A DNA stretch of 64,000 bases from CAXKXX01 sp964059975 (GTDB lineage: Bacteria > Pseudomonadota > Gammaproteobacteria > Enterobacterales > Enterobacteriaceae): contig CAXKXX010000005.1 of NCBI GenBank assembly GCA_964059975.1, forward strand, positions 62,001 to 126,000. The letters are read 5' to 3'. Positions 39,594 to 49,175 of this stretch are shown piece by piece (position 1 is the first letter of the stretch; each line of letters opens with the position of its first letter). Position numbers and translations under genes: made by a program. The notes under the pieces are model-generated. The model was not told the origin of the DNA and did no database searches. It saw only the letters and a list, made by a program, of their open reading frames with translations.

Positions 39594-40958
39594 TTATTTT
39601 CCAATGCAGAAACTGGAGAAAATTTTTTTTAGTAAATGATCTGAAGAGTATTCGCCAGTAATTTCACTTAATGCTAATTGTGCTAGACGTAATTCTTCGG
39701 CTAATAACTCACACATACAAGAACGAATCAATTGTTTTTTCCCCTGTACTAAATGCCACTCGGCTTGCTCTAATGCCTGTAAGTGACGACGCCGAGCTAA
39801 GAAGATACCCTCTGCATCCGCGCTAAAATTCATACTTTTTTTCAAATGATCACGTAGAAAATGAATACCTTCCCCAGTACGTGCTGAAAGACGAATCACT
39901 GAATAGCTGTTTGTTTCTGTTATACCTGGTATCTCTCCCGTGAGATCGGATTTATTACGTACTATAGTGATGGGTAACCGATCTGGTAAACATACCGCAA
40001 GCTGCTCCTTTATCTCTGATGGATCAGTAATGACGCTAGCTGCGCTATCTACCATAAATAGTAGTCTATCGGCCTGCTCGATCTCATTCCAAGCACGATC
40101 GATACCGATGCGCTCAATTGCGTCGCACGGCTCTCTTAGTCCCGCGGTATCAATAATTTGTAAAGGCACGCCATCGATATGAATATGTTCGCGCACTACG
40201 TCCCGAGTAGTTCCTGCAATATCAGTAACAATTGCGGATTCATGTCCGCTTAACACATTAATCAGGCTAGATTTACCAGAGTTTGGTGGTCCAGAGATTA
40301 CAACTTTCATTCCTTCACGCATCAGGCGGCCTTGATGGGCCTCTTGATGTAATTTATATAGATCAGTCGTTATATCATTAAGTTGCATCTCAATTTTTCC
40401 GTTCAGAACGAAATCAATATCTTCGTCTGGAAAGTCAATCGTTGCTTCCACGTAAGTTCTTAGCTGAGTGAGGGCTTCTATAATTTGATAAATACGGATA
40501 GAAAATGCTCCTTGTAGTGAGTTCATCGCTGATCGTGCTGCTTGCTCAGAACTGGCGTCAATTAGATCGGAAATAGCTTCTGCTTGAGTCAGATTAATCT
40601 TGTTGTTGATAAATGCGCGTTCGGAGAATTCTCCAGGTCGTGCGATGCGTATACCGGGTAGCATGAGAATATATTTTATCATTAGATCTAAAGTTATGGG
40701 AGATCCGTGACCTTGTAGTTCTAATACGTCTTCTCCAGTAAAAGAATGCGGGGCGGGAAACCACAATGCAATACCCCGATCGATCGCCCTTCCAGTAGCA
40801 TCGAAGAATGAAAGATGGTCAGCGGAGCGTGGTTTGGGTAGTTTACCAAGTAGCGAGAGAGCAACTTCTTTAGCTTTGCTTCCGGAAATCCGCAAAATGC
40901 CGATACCTCCACGTCCTGGAGGTGTAGCTTGGGCGACAATGGTATCAGTAGTGTTCAT
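39594..40958 (-). CDS. mnmE: tRNA modification GTPase MnmE
   Basis: With MnmG makes the cmnm5/mnm5 modification at wobble U34 of tRNAs. 454 residues, the same as E. coli. It has an N-terminal formyl-THF-binding domain (MNTTDTIVAQATPPGRGGIGILRISG), a central helical domain and an inserted GTPase domain. The latter has P-loop ISGPPNSGKSSLIN near residue 225, DTAGLRE and NKSD. It ends in the required C-terminal FCIGK cysteine motif. In relatives it directly follows yidC; here it is 33 kb away and on the other strand relative to yidC, so it was moved by rearrangement. No strong ribosome binding site is seen. Confidence 0.97.
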   Translation of the reverse strand: MNTTDTIVAQATPPGRGGIGILRISGSKAKEVALSLLGKLPKPRSADHLSFFDATGRAIDRGIALWFPAPHSFTGEDVLELQGHGSPITLDLMIKYILMLPGIRIARPGEFSERAFINNKINLTQAEAISDLIDASSEQAARSAMNSLQGAFSIRIYQIIEALTQLRTYVEATIDFPDEDIDFVLNGKIEMQLNDITTDLYKLHQEAHQGRLMREGMKVVISGPPNSGKSSLINVLSGHESAIVTDIAGTTRDVVREHIHIDGVPLQIIDTAGLREPCDAIERIGIDRAWNEIEQADRLLFMVDSAASVITDPSEIKEQLAVCLPDRLPITIVRNKSDLTGEIPGITETNSYSVIRLSARTGEGIHFLRDHLKKSMNFSADAEGIFLARRRHLQALEQAEWHLVQGKKQLIRSCMCELLAEELRLAQLALSEITGEYSSDHLLKKIFSSFCIGK

Positions 40959-41886
40959 ATATTCTTTATCTTTCAGGTATCAAGGATCTATTAGATATTG
41001 TTCTCGTATCCTGTTCATGTGGCTTTGAGAAATGCAGTTTATTATGGTCAATAAACTGAATACTTCGGCTTATTCGAAAAACTGAATAAGCCGAAATCGT
41101 ATTTATTATGAAAAATTTTATTCGAACCTATCATAAAACTTGTTGAGCCCTACTCTATTTAAAGCTTATTTAAAGAAAAAGCTCATTGTAAGAAATTTTT
41201 TCTGTAGAAATATTTCTAGAGCATTGCTATAAGCTCTGATAACTACAGCTTATTATATCGCTAATGCAGACGCATGTTTTGCGTCTTGAGCCTCGGATCT
41301 CTTTCTTTATTTTTTCATATTACAGCATTTGTCTTCTTAGAAGACGAGGATGATTGATTTTTAAAGAATAACGGTGTACCCGACGCCACCCTAAATCTTA
41401 ACTGGAAATAGTAGCAATACCGGCGGCTATTCCCGTCAGACTATCGTGTTATTTTAGTATCATTTCCGCTCCTACATAGTAGAAAAATACTCTGCGTTAT
41501 ATGTGATAAGTGCTAGACAGAATGATGAGATTTTGTTTTCATAGATTAGTTACTTCTTTTAATAACAGCATGCTGTTTATCTCAAGATTACCATCAATAT
41601 AAAATATATGAATAAACGTATTCCTTAATTAATAGTATTAAATGCCGGTTAGATTTTCGTCGGACCTATTTAGTGCTTGGCTTAGAGCTCGAATTAGAAG
41701 TGGGTGCTTCGTTCAAGCACCGAGATAAAATTCAAGTAAAGCTAATCAAAAGAAAGCATAATAGTCCTGTACTACACAAGTGCGATTTTATTTAAACATT
41801 TGTGCCTATTTAGATGATAACTGCACTTTAATAGTCAGAAAATTTGCGATAATGTGTACTATATCCGATGAAGATAAGAAACTCTA
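40959..41886. other. mnmE-rnt divergent spacer
   Basis: 928 bp between divergent genes. It contains the 12-bp hairpin at 41064-41095 and a 7-bp hairpin at 41703-41721 (GGTGCTT/AAGCACC). No gene remnant was recognised. Confidence 0.45.
41064..41095. repeat. Perfect 12-bp hairpin upstream of mnmE
   Basis: TTCGGCTTATTC (41064-41075) pairs with GAATAAGCCGAA (41084-41095). It lies 105 bp from the mnmE ATG, possibly in its leader. No U-tract follows on the minus strand. Confidence 0.75.
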
Positions 41887-42525
41887 ATGGCCGAGAAAAG
41901 TGACTTTAATGCCCTTAGTGGCCGATTTCGCGGGTTTTATCCCGTAGTTATAGATATAGAAACTGCCGGATTTAATGCTAAAACCGATGCTCTTCTAGAG
42001 ATTGCGGCTATCACACTAAAGATGGCCGAGGGAGGTTGGTTAGAGCAAGATGCTACCCTGCACTTTCATATCGAGCCTTTTCAAGGGGCCAACTTAGAAC
42101 CGGAAGCACTAATATTTAATGGCATCGATCCACACAATCCGTTGCGTGGGGCAGTCAGTGAGCACGATGCCCTTCGTATCATTTTTAAACAAGTTCGTTT
42201 TGGTCTCAGGCAGCATGGATGCAATCGGGCGATCGTTGTGGCCCATAACGCCAGCTTCGATCTCAGTTTCCTTATGGCCGCGACCGAGCGTACAAGATTA
42301 AAAAATAGTCCGTTTCACCCCTTTGTTACATTCGATACAGCGGCGTTGAGTGGATTGGTATTTGGGCAAACAGTGCTAGCGAAAGCATGCGCCGCTGCCG
42401 GCATGACTTTTGACGGCAGTCAGGCGCATGCGGCGCTATACGACACTGAGCGGACAGCACTACTATTTTGCGAACTAGTAAACCGATGGAAGCGTCTCGG
42501 GGGCTGGCCGTTAATTTTTGACTAG
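41887..42525 (+). CDS. rnt: Ribonuclease T
   Basis: DEDDh-family 3'-5' exoribonuclease that trims tRNA CCA ends, 23S and 5S rRNA. 212 residues (E. coli 215). The exonuclease motifs are ExoI VVIDIETAGFNAKTDALLEIA, ExoII AHNASFDLSF and ExoIII QAHAALYDTERTA, with all four acidic residues and the catalytic histidine. It is convergent with grxD 56 bp away. In E. coli the large helicase gene lhr lies between them; it is wholly absent here. Confidence 0.96.
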   Translation: MAEKSDFNALSGRFRGFYPVVIDIETAGFNAKTDALLEIAAITLKMAEGGWLEQDATLHFHIEPFQGANLEPEALIFNGIDPHNPLRGAVSEHDALRIIFKQVRFGLRQHGCNRAIVVAHNASFDLSFLMAATERTRLKNSPFHPFVTFDTAALSGLVFGQTVLAKACAAAGMTFDGSQAHAALYDTERTALLFCELVNRWKRLGGWPLIFD

Positions 42526-42581
42526 TAAAACTGATATCGCGCGATACCAACACATAGCCGCGAAGTCAGTCGTCTAGCCAA

Positions 42582-42926
42582 TTAAGTCTGCGGCTCTTTT
42601 TGTACGTCGCGGCTCTCTATTGTTTTTTTTATCAGCCGTTGAAGTTCGCCCCGCCGATACATTTCAAGAATAATATCGCAGCCACCAATTAATTCTCCCG
42701 CTACCCATAACTGCGGGAAAGTTGGCCAATTAGCGTAATGAGGTAATTCAGCACGAATGTCTGGATTTGATAGAATATCTATGTAATCAAAGTGCTCTCC
42801 GCATCTAGAAAGCACCTCTGCAGCCTGCGCGGAGAATCCACAATTTGGAAATTGTGGCGAACCTTTCATATATAGCAAGATGGGGTGCTCCATGATCTGG
42901 CTTTGAATTTTTTTAATCGTTGTCAT
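42582..42926 (-). CDS. grxD: Monothiol glutaredoxin GrxD (Grx4)
   Basis: CGFS-type monothiol glutaredoxin that carries or transfers [2Fe-2S] clusters, often with BolA. 114 residues (E. coli 115). The active site CGFS is at residues 29-32 in FPNCGFSAQA. The glutathione-binding WPTFPQLWVAGELIGGCDI is intact. AAGGGAAA precedes the ATG. It is convergent with rnt. It is probably essential here for iron-sulfur enzymes such as EpmB. Confidence 0.97.
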   Translation of the reverse strand: MTTIKKIQSQIMEHPILLYMKGSPQFPNCGFSAQAAEVLSRCGEHFDYIDILSNPDIRAELPHYANWPTFPQLWVAGELIGGCDIILEMYRRGELQRLIKKTIESRDVQKEPQT

Positions 42927-44495
42927 TATTATTTATTTTCCCTTAATCGTCATCATTAGGTTTACCAAGATATGATATGGATCAAGATATCACGCTCTTC
43001 TAAAAAATACATATTACTTTCGCTATTTTCTCTGATTATGAAAAGAAAAAATTGATAGTCGGTGCTCTAATGTTTTTCGTATCTATAATAAAACGAAGAT
43101 AATCACATTTATCTAGATAGGATTAATTATTAGTATACTCTAGTGTTTATACTGAAAATATTTGAGTGTTTAATAAACGGCGAACTGGTTTCAGGTTGTT
43201 TATATCTTTAAAAAACATCGACTACTTATTTAAAATAATCGATACATCCGAATCCCTAAAATACGTTTAAAAATATCTAAAATATTTTATAGTATATCTA
43301 AAATCGTTTTATATTAAATAAGTTAAGTAGAATTTTAGCATGTATTAGGATATCTTTTAGTAGATTCTGAAAAGATGAAGTTAACCTATAAAATATTATT
43401 TTATAGAGAAAATGATAAAGGTGCTTTTGACGTTTCCTGATCTAAACTAGAGATAAATGAATATAATAAATACAATGGGAGCGCTAGAGATACATAAGAT
43501 TTATTATTGCTCGATATACCGTAGTAAAATCTATGCTCCTTGACTAATCTATGCTCCTTGACTATAAGGTACACCTCTTCAATCGGATACTGATAGCTGT
43601 TTGATACTTTTAATAATCAGATTTCATGCTATCTAAAATACTAGGCATATTAAGGAATTGGGGACTGAAATGCAATTCAATCTATAATTATTGATTATTT
43701 TAAATACATGTATCTAAAACTTTTACATTTATATTTAATCAGTCATATGCGTAGTAACTCTATCTAATTTTCGGTGTCAACGTCCGAAATTAAGAACGCG
43801 TATTTATTGATGATAAAGTTATCTTTTTATAGCTTTGCGTCAATAAGATTAGCGCAAGATAGAAGATCTGGAATGTACTACTGAGAACTCGTACGAAATA
43901 GTCGTTGCGTAAATGAGATCCCCCACTAGTCTAGTGACGCCCTACTTCGGTATTTAAACTTCTTTTCAGTCACTTTAAGATTTTTTCTAGTTATTTAAGA
44001 TAGGGGCGCCCCCATTTTTCCTCTATCAGCTAACTTATTTTATCTTAAATTGAACATATCAAGATCACTTAGATCCATAAATCTATAAGTATTTCAGATG
44101 TTAACGATTATAATGATTCACAGGAAATGTAAAATAATACACAGGAAATGCAAAAAGAAGTGAACAACGCGCGATACTATGATCGAATCGCGTAATAACT
44201 GATTGATTTTTACACGACAACTGCTTTCCCGTCAGTTAATGAATTAAAAAGTCAACAATGACGATTTAACCATTCTTCTAATAATGATTGGAGCGCTCGC
44301 TTTAAAGTGGGAGAGTTTTATTAAAAGTAATTCTAAATCGTCTATTAGTTTTATAAAAATAAATTCATATCGATAAAATATTTTAGTAGGTTGGACAATG
44401 AAAGGATAAAATCACTGAATAAATTAAAAAATAGGCGCTTCTATACGCATACCGAAATTAAAAAGCCTGAACTAATTAATATAATTAGCTTTTTA
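42927..44495. other. grxD-rsmD desert
   Basis: 1.57 kb without a supported gene. It has an exact 18-nt tandem pair at 43528-43563 and a partial 21-nt pair at 44119-44155 (CACAGGAAATG then T or C, then AAAA). Its left half is very AT-rich. No remnant was recognised. Confidence 0.45.
43528..43563. repeat. Exact two-copy tandem duplication, 18-nt unit
   Basis: AATCTATGCTCCTTGACT at 43528-43545 and 43546-43563, identical, non-coding. Confidence 0.95.
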
Positions 44496-45092
44496 TCATG
44501 AACGTATATAAAGACGCTGTACCACTTGACCGGTGAACTTCTCACGGTACAGCAACCAGTTAGCAGGAACGGGGGATGCTAAACTTTCGGCCTCCGCTTC
44601 TAAATAAATCCGTGACTCATCGGCTAACCAGCCATATTGCTCTAGCAATATAGAAGCTTTAGAGAGCTGCCCTTGACGAAATGGTGGGTCGAGGAATATT
44701 ACATTAAAGGGTTCGCCATCTTTGGCCAACCAGCTCATTGTATTGGTGTGAACTATTTCTCCGTAACCCTGCAGCAATGCTAAGTTTTTTTTTAACTGTT
44801 GCACTATCAGATAATTATATTCAATGAGAGTGGCGCTGATAGCGTAACGGGATAGCGCTTCAAAACTCAAGGCACCACTACCGGCAAAACAGTCTAGACA
44901 TCTTGCACCTCGTATTACGTTGGCTAGCCAGTTAAATAGAGTTTCACGCGCTCGGTCGGTAGTTGGCCTTAGTGTCGGGATATTTAGTACTGACAACTTA
45001 CGGCCACGCCATTTCCCGCTAATGATACGAATATGCCCTGATGCAGATTGAAGAGGTTTTTTTATCCGTATCTGACGACCTAATTTTTTCAT
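44496..45092 (-). CDS. rsmD: 16S rRNA m2G966 methyltransferase RsmD
   Basis: SAM-dependent methyltransferase that modifies G966 of 16S rRNA in the small subunit. 198 residues, the same as E. coli. The N-terminal basic segment IRIISGKWRGRKL is followed by RPTTDRARETLFNWL, SAM motif I CFAGSGALSFEAL, and catalytic motif IV DPPF near residue 135. TGGAAG precedes the ATG. It is divergent from ftsY, as in E. coli. Confidence 0.97.
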   Translation of the reverse strand: MKKLGRQIRIKKPLQSASGHIRIISGKWRGRKLSVLNIPTLRPTTDRARETLFNWLANVIRGARCLDCFAGSGALSFEALSRYAISATLIEYNYLIVQQLKKNLALLQGYGEIVHTNTMSWLAKDGEPFNVIFLDPPFRQGQLSKASILLEQYGWLADESRIYLEAEAESLASPVPANWLLYREKFTGQVVQRLYIRS

Positions 45093-45800
45093 AAACTTCC
45101 ATTAAATTTCTTGTGATGCTTTAGCACCCAGAGAATCAATAAAATATTATCGATAGTACTCCGACGAAGAATGTCGTGGGAAAACGATAGATGCGTATTG
45201 TTACGCGTAGAGAAATGGTGGAGCCCTGATTACAGTATCTGGAATACCTAGAGCTTGTATTCAAATAGTAATAGCGTATGCATTGTAAGGTTTAATCTAT
45301 GAATTAAAGATGAAGTATAGAGACTAAAATCTAATCGTGAGTATTACGCTTAAAAGTTTTTCAGGGATGGGCTCTAATCTAAGGTTAATTACCGTATTCG
45401 CATTCAAGTATAAAATTTAAAAGCTTGGTGCAATTGACCTTAGATTAATCCTCCGCTCTGAGTAGAACCATAAAGATAGTGGAGTGATAAAATAAAAAAA
45501 TAAGCTACGTGACTTTTCTTAACATATTAATTCTAGAAAAAAATGAAAAATGGAATCTTAGCCCCGATCGAACAGAAAATCAAGAGGTTTAGAAATCAAA
45601 AAATTATTAGAGAGCTTACGCTTTCATGATAATTTCTCATGCAATAAATCAATAGAATACAATAAAAAAGGTTTGGTGAATTAAGGATACTAAGTACTCT
45701 AGAAGCGGCTCATAAACCAGAGATCTTAGAGCAGAATCAAGATAGAATATTGGTTGTCGCAAACATAAAAAGCGTAGTATCGATAACGGAAAATGACATT
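45093..45800. other. rsmD-ftsY divergent spacer (position of the lost FtsY acidic domain)
   Basis: About 0.7 kb. In E. coli ftsY would extend about 550 nt further upstream; no open frame or recognisable acidic-domain debris remains. It contains a 16-bp wobble-paired long-loop inverted repeat at 45375-45447. Confidence 0.45.
45375..45447. repeat. 16-bp inverted repeat with 41-nt loop
   Basis: TAATCTAAGGTTAATT (45375-45390) pairs with AATTGACCTTAGATTA (45432-45447) with one G-T wobble. The wide loop is unlike a terminator. Confidence 0.7.
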
Positions 45801-46745
45801 ATGAATAAGCAGACATACGAAAAAAAAGAAAGCCTTTTTATTCGATTAAAGCATGGTTTATTAAAAACTCAAAAAAACCTTGGATTTGGCCTCATTAGCT
45901 TGTTCCGAAGAAAGAGAATCGACGAAAATTTGTTTGAAGAATTAGAAGAATTATTGCTGATCGCTGATGTTGGAGTGGAAACCACGGGTAAATTTATTGC
46001 TAATCTTACACAGCAGGCTAGCAGCAAGCAGCTAAAAGATCCTGATGAGTTATATGGTAGGCTGAGGTCAGAAATGTCTGCGATTCTAGCTAATGTTGAT
46101 CGTCCAGCTGATATCGGTTCAAAGTCTCCTTATGTAATTCTGATAGTGGGCACTAATGGCGTCGGCAAAACTACCACTGTCGGAAAGCTAGCGCATCATT
46201 TTAAGGTTTTAGGAAAATCAGTTATGCTAGCAGCAGGTGATACTTTCCGCGCTGCAGCGGTCGAGCAATTACAAATCTGGGGTCAAAGAAACCATACCCC
46301 GGTAGTAGCTCAGCATATTGGTTCTGACTCAGCATCAGTGATCTTTGATGCGGTTCGGTCCGCTAAGGCGCGTGGTATTGACGTGTTGATTGCAGATACG
46401 GCCGGCCGTTTACAGAATAAAACGTATTTAATGGAGGAGCTGAAAAAGATCGTCCGTGTTATAAAAAAGGTAGACGTTCATGCCCCCCATGAGGTTATTC
46501 TGACACTCGATGCAAACACTGGACAGAATGCCCTTAGTCAGACAAAATTATTTGATGAAGCGGTAAACCTAACTGGCATCATACTGACTAAATTAGATGG
46601 TACTGCCAAGGGCGGGGTAATCTTCGCCATCGCCGATCAGTTCAATATTCCCATTCGTTATATTGGGGTCGGGGAAGGCATAGAAGACTTACAGCCGTTT
46701 AATTCCCGTGATTTTATTGAAGCACTTATTCCCAATATAAAGTAA
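45801..46745 (+). CDS. ftsY: Signal recognition particle receptor FtsY, NG domain only
   Basis: GTPase receptor that docks SRP-ribosome complexes at the membrane. 314 residues from ATG 45801, against 497 in E. coli. The N-terminal acidic A domain is missing. The NG+1 unit is whole: SLFIRLKHGLLKTQKNLGFG (amphipathic membrane-binding helix), P-loop GTNGVGKTTTVGKLA near residue 117, AAGDTFRAAAVEQL, DTAGRLQNK and TKLDGTAKGG. The frame is open to a TTG at 45750, but ATG 45801 fits better. E. coli NG+1 FtsY is functional without the A domain, so activity is expected. ftsE and ftsX, normally next, are not intact. Confidence 0.95.
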   Translation: MNKQTYEKKESLFIRLKHGLLKTQKNLGFGLISLFRRKRIDENLFEELEELLLIADVGVETTGKFIANLTQQASSKQLKDPDELYGRLRSEMSAILANVDRPADIGSKSPYVILIVGTNGVGKTTTVGKLAHHFKVLGKSVMLAAGDTFRAAAVEQLQIWGQRNHTPVVAQHIGSDSASVIFDAVRSAKARGIDVLIADTAGRLQNKTYLMEELKKIVRVIKKVDVHAPHEVILTLDANTGQNALSQTKLFDEAVNLTGIILTKLDGTAKGGVIFAIADQFNIPIRYIGVGEGIEDLQPFNSRDFIEALIPNIK

Positions 46746-48157
46746 TGTCGATGATTTTTTTGAAAAAATTATCACATTTTATCTAATTGAATATAAGCAT
46801 TTATAAAATAAAAGTTATGATGTTCGTTCAGATTATAAGTAAGATTTCTGTTTTGTTATTCTAACTTATAAAAAGAGCGACCTTCTGCATCTATCTTGTA
46901 CTTTAGAGCAAGCCATAGTGGAAGATAATCTAATATTTTATAAACACCGACGTATCAGACTACCAAAAGCCTCTCTAAGTCTTGATTTACTCAGGTAAAT
47001 TGGCATGGCCCTCTAAGATATCGGCATCTATTTTTTAGATGAGATGCCTTATAGAGAATACTGGAGCGCCACTTGTCGACATAAGGTGCAGATCACCTAG
47101 ATACAGACTTTAAGCCTGTACAATCCTAAGCAAGATTGGCTTAGCGAATAAGACCTGACAGTCACTTTCGGTCTCAAAATGGTAATCTCGAGTTTTACTT
47201 TGATCCTTGAACGAAGAGCATCCCTCTAAAAAGATATGCAGTGGCATACAGAATTAATGAAAATTTTTAAAAGTAATAATCTATAAATAGATGCAAAAGC
47301 CACCAAGATTATAAGCCATGTGTTAAATGTTACAGAAAAGAGCATACTGCTCTCGATTACTATCGAGCCCAGCCAACAGTGTCCGGATCTTTCTATGTCA
47401 AGTAGAAAAGTTGTGGCGCTGCAACTACCTGAAGAAGTCACAGTCAAATTATTCATGAAAGTCTATTTTAGTTAGTCATTAAATTATCAACGAAGTAGTT
47501 CGGGTAGCGGACTTTCTTAGTGGTAAAAGTGATCGTAAAAGAGGCACATTCTATGTTACACAATAAGTTTTGATATAAAGTAAGATGATGGGTCTTTAAG
47601 GTGAATACGATTAGCAGTCTACTACAGCAGACATTAGAAATATGTGCATCGGGACTATCAGAAGACCGCGCCCAGGTCTCTACGTCTAGCTCGTCATCGA
47701 TATGATATAAATAACTCGAGATCTCTATAATGAGCGAATTGTGTAGCAACTTATTAGTAGCTACTCGAAACCGGATTTTTATGGCTCACTTATACCCAAT
47801 CTAGCTTTTTGAAATAGTGAGGCTGAAGTAGAAAAATTTCTAAGAAATGACGTGATTAGAATCTTTACCGCTCCTCTGCATTAATACAGAAGAGCCCGGA
47901 ACTCACTGCTAGAATTAATGATTGTATCCCAGTGATCCACTAGTTACTAAAGCCAGCAGCTTTACTATACACCGTATACTTATTTACACGACACTAAGAT
48001 TTTGGTATACTCTATTGAATAAACAACATGTAAAATCCACAACTTAGTCGCAGTTAAAACCATGCGCCTTTTTAACGAAAATATATTATCAGCGTAATTT
48101 TTATTTTTAGACTTTATATAGCGGAAAAATAGTAAAAACCTCAAGAAACTGAAAAAG

Positions 48158-48191
48158 GTTCTTATTTATAAGGCCCCTTCTAAATAAGAAC
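48158..48191. promoter_or_regulatory. 11-bp hairpin in the rpoH upstream region
   Basis: GTTCTTATTTA (48158-48168) pairs perfectly with 48181-48191, with a 12-nt loop. It lies about 125 nt before the rpoH ATG. It could be a leader structure or an old ftsX terminator. Confidence 0.45.
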
Positions 48192-48215
48192 ACGCGTTTA
48201 GTTTAAGAACAGAAT

Positions 48216-48233
48216 CTACTGTTTTAACAGTAG
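48216..48233. promoter_or_regulatory. 8-bp hairpin in the rpoH upstream region
   Basis: CTACTGTT (48216-48223) and AACAGTAG (48226-48233) are separated by TT. It lies 84 nt before the rpoH ATG. Confidence 0.4.
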
Positions 48234-48317
48234 TCAACATCATACAACTAATCATTACATCATTACGCCGTTATAACTGCTAGTGGCACCATCTTTTTCT
48301 TGCGAGAGAGGGTTTCA

Positions 48318-49175
48318 ATGACCAAAGAAGTGCAAACCTTAGCTTTAACACACCAAGGTAGCCTAGAAGCCTACATAAGAGCCGCTAACGCCTGCCCTAT
48401 GCTGACGGCAAAAGAAGAGCGTGACCTAGCTGAGCGCTTACACTATCAAGGCGATCTAGAGGCAGCTAAGATGCTCATATTAGCTCACTTGAGGCTTGTC
48501 ACTCATATTGCTCGTAATTATTCAGGATACGGGCTACCTCAGGCAGATCTAATTCAAGAAGGCAACATAGGTTTAATGAAAGCCGTTCGTCGATTTAACC
48601 CCGAATTTGGCGTACGCCTAGTGTCTTTTGCGGTGCATTGGATTAAGGCAGAAATCCATGAATACGTGCTACGTAATTGGCGCATCGTCAAAGTTGCTAC
48701 CACAAAAGCTCAGAGAAAACTCTTCTTTAACTTACGTAAAAATAAGAAGCACCTAGGCTGGTGCAATCAAGATGAGATAGAAGTAGTGGCTCGTGCGCTT
48801 GGAGTGACTAACAAAGACGTACGAGAGATGGAGTCTCGCATGGCGGCACAAGATATGGCATTCGACCCAACTCTAGACGACGAAGCGCGCGAGGGAAAGT
48901 CTCTGGCTCCTGTGCTTTATCTACAGGATAAAGGGTCTGATTTGGCAGAAAATATTGAAGCAGATAATTGGGAAAGCACTGCCGTAGATAAATTAGCTTA
49001 TGCACTAGAAAGTCTTGATGAGAGAAGTCAGCGCATCATTCGTACCCGCTGGCTCGATAATGATAACAAATCTACTCTGCAAGAGCTAGCAGATCAGTTC
49101 GGCGTTTCTGCAGAGCGCGTGCGTCAACTTGAAAAGAATGCCATGAAAAAGTTAAAAATAGCGATCGAAGCCTAA
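48318..49175 (+). CDS. rpoH: Heat-shock sigma factor RpoH (sigma-32)
   Basis: Directs RNA polymerase to heat-shock promoters such as that of groE. 285 residues from ATG 48318 (E. coli 284). Region 2 is highly conserved (ADLIQEGNIGLMKAVRRFNP, SFAVHWIKAEIHEYVLRNW), the RpoH box region QRKLFFNLRKNKKHLGW is intact, and region 4 ends STLQELADQFGVSAERVRQL. GAGAGAGGG precedes the ATG; a further in-frame start at 48300 adds six non-homologous residues. In a genome that has lost most regulators, this and its groE target promoter are both kept. Confidence 0.97.
   Translation: MTKEVQTLALTHQGSLEAYIRAANACPMLTAKEERDLAERLHYQGDLEAAKMLILAHLRLVTHIARNYSGYGLPQADLIQEGNIGLMKAVRRFNPEFGVRLVSFAVHWIKAEIHEYVLRNWRIVKVATTKAQRKLFFNLRKNKKHLGWCNQDEIEVVARALGVTNKDVREMESRMAAQDMAFDPTLDDEAREGKSLAPVLYLQDKGSDLAENIEADNWESTAVDKLAYALESLDERSQRIIRTRWLDNDNKSTLQELADQFGVSAERVRQLEKNAMKKLKIAIEA

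Larger units (their letters stand above)
46746..48317. other. ftsY-rpoH spacer (lost ftsE and ftsX)
   Basis: 1.57 kb where enterics encode ftsE and ftsX (about 1.73 kb). No frame survives. Near 46818, MMFVQIISKI faintly resembles the FtsE start MIRFEHVSKA, but that is too weak to call. The right end holds two hairpins (48158-48191 and 48216-48233) in the probable rpoH leader. Confidence 0.45.

Noticed and set aside
13841..44155. Tandem duplications as a CRISPR array or regulatory iterons
   Set aside because: Each locus has only two abutting copies with no spacers, and units differ from site to site; no cas genes are present.
46818..46850. FtsE-like start MMFVQIISKI after ftsY
   Set aside because: Only three identities with the E. 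coli start and no continuation in any frame; too weak to call a pseudogene.
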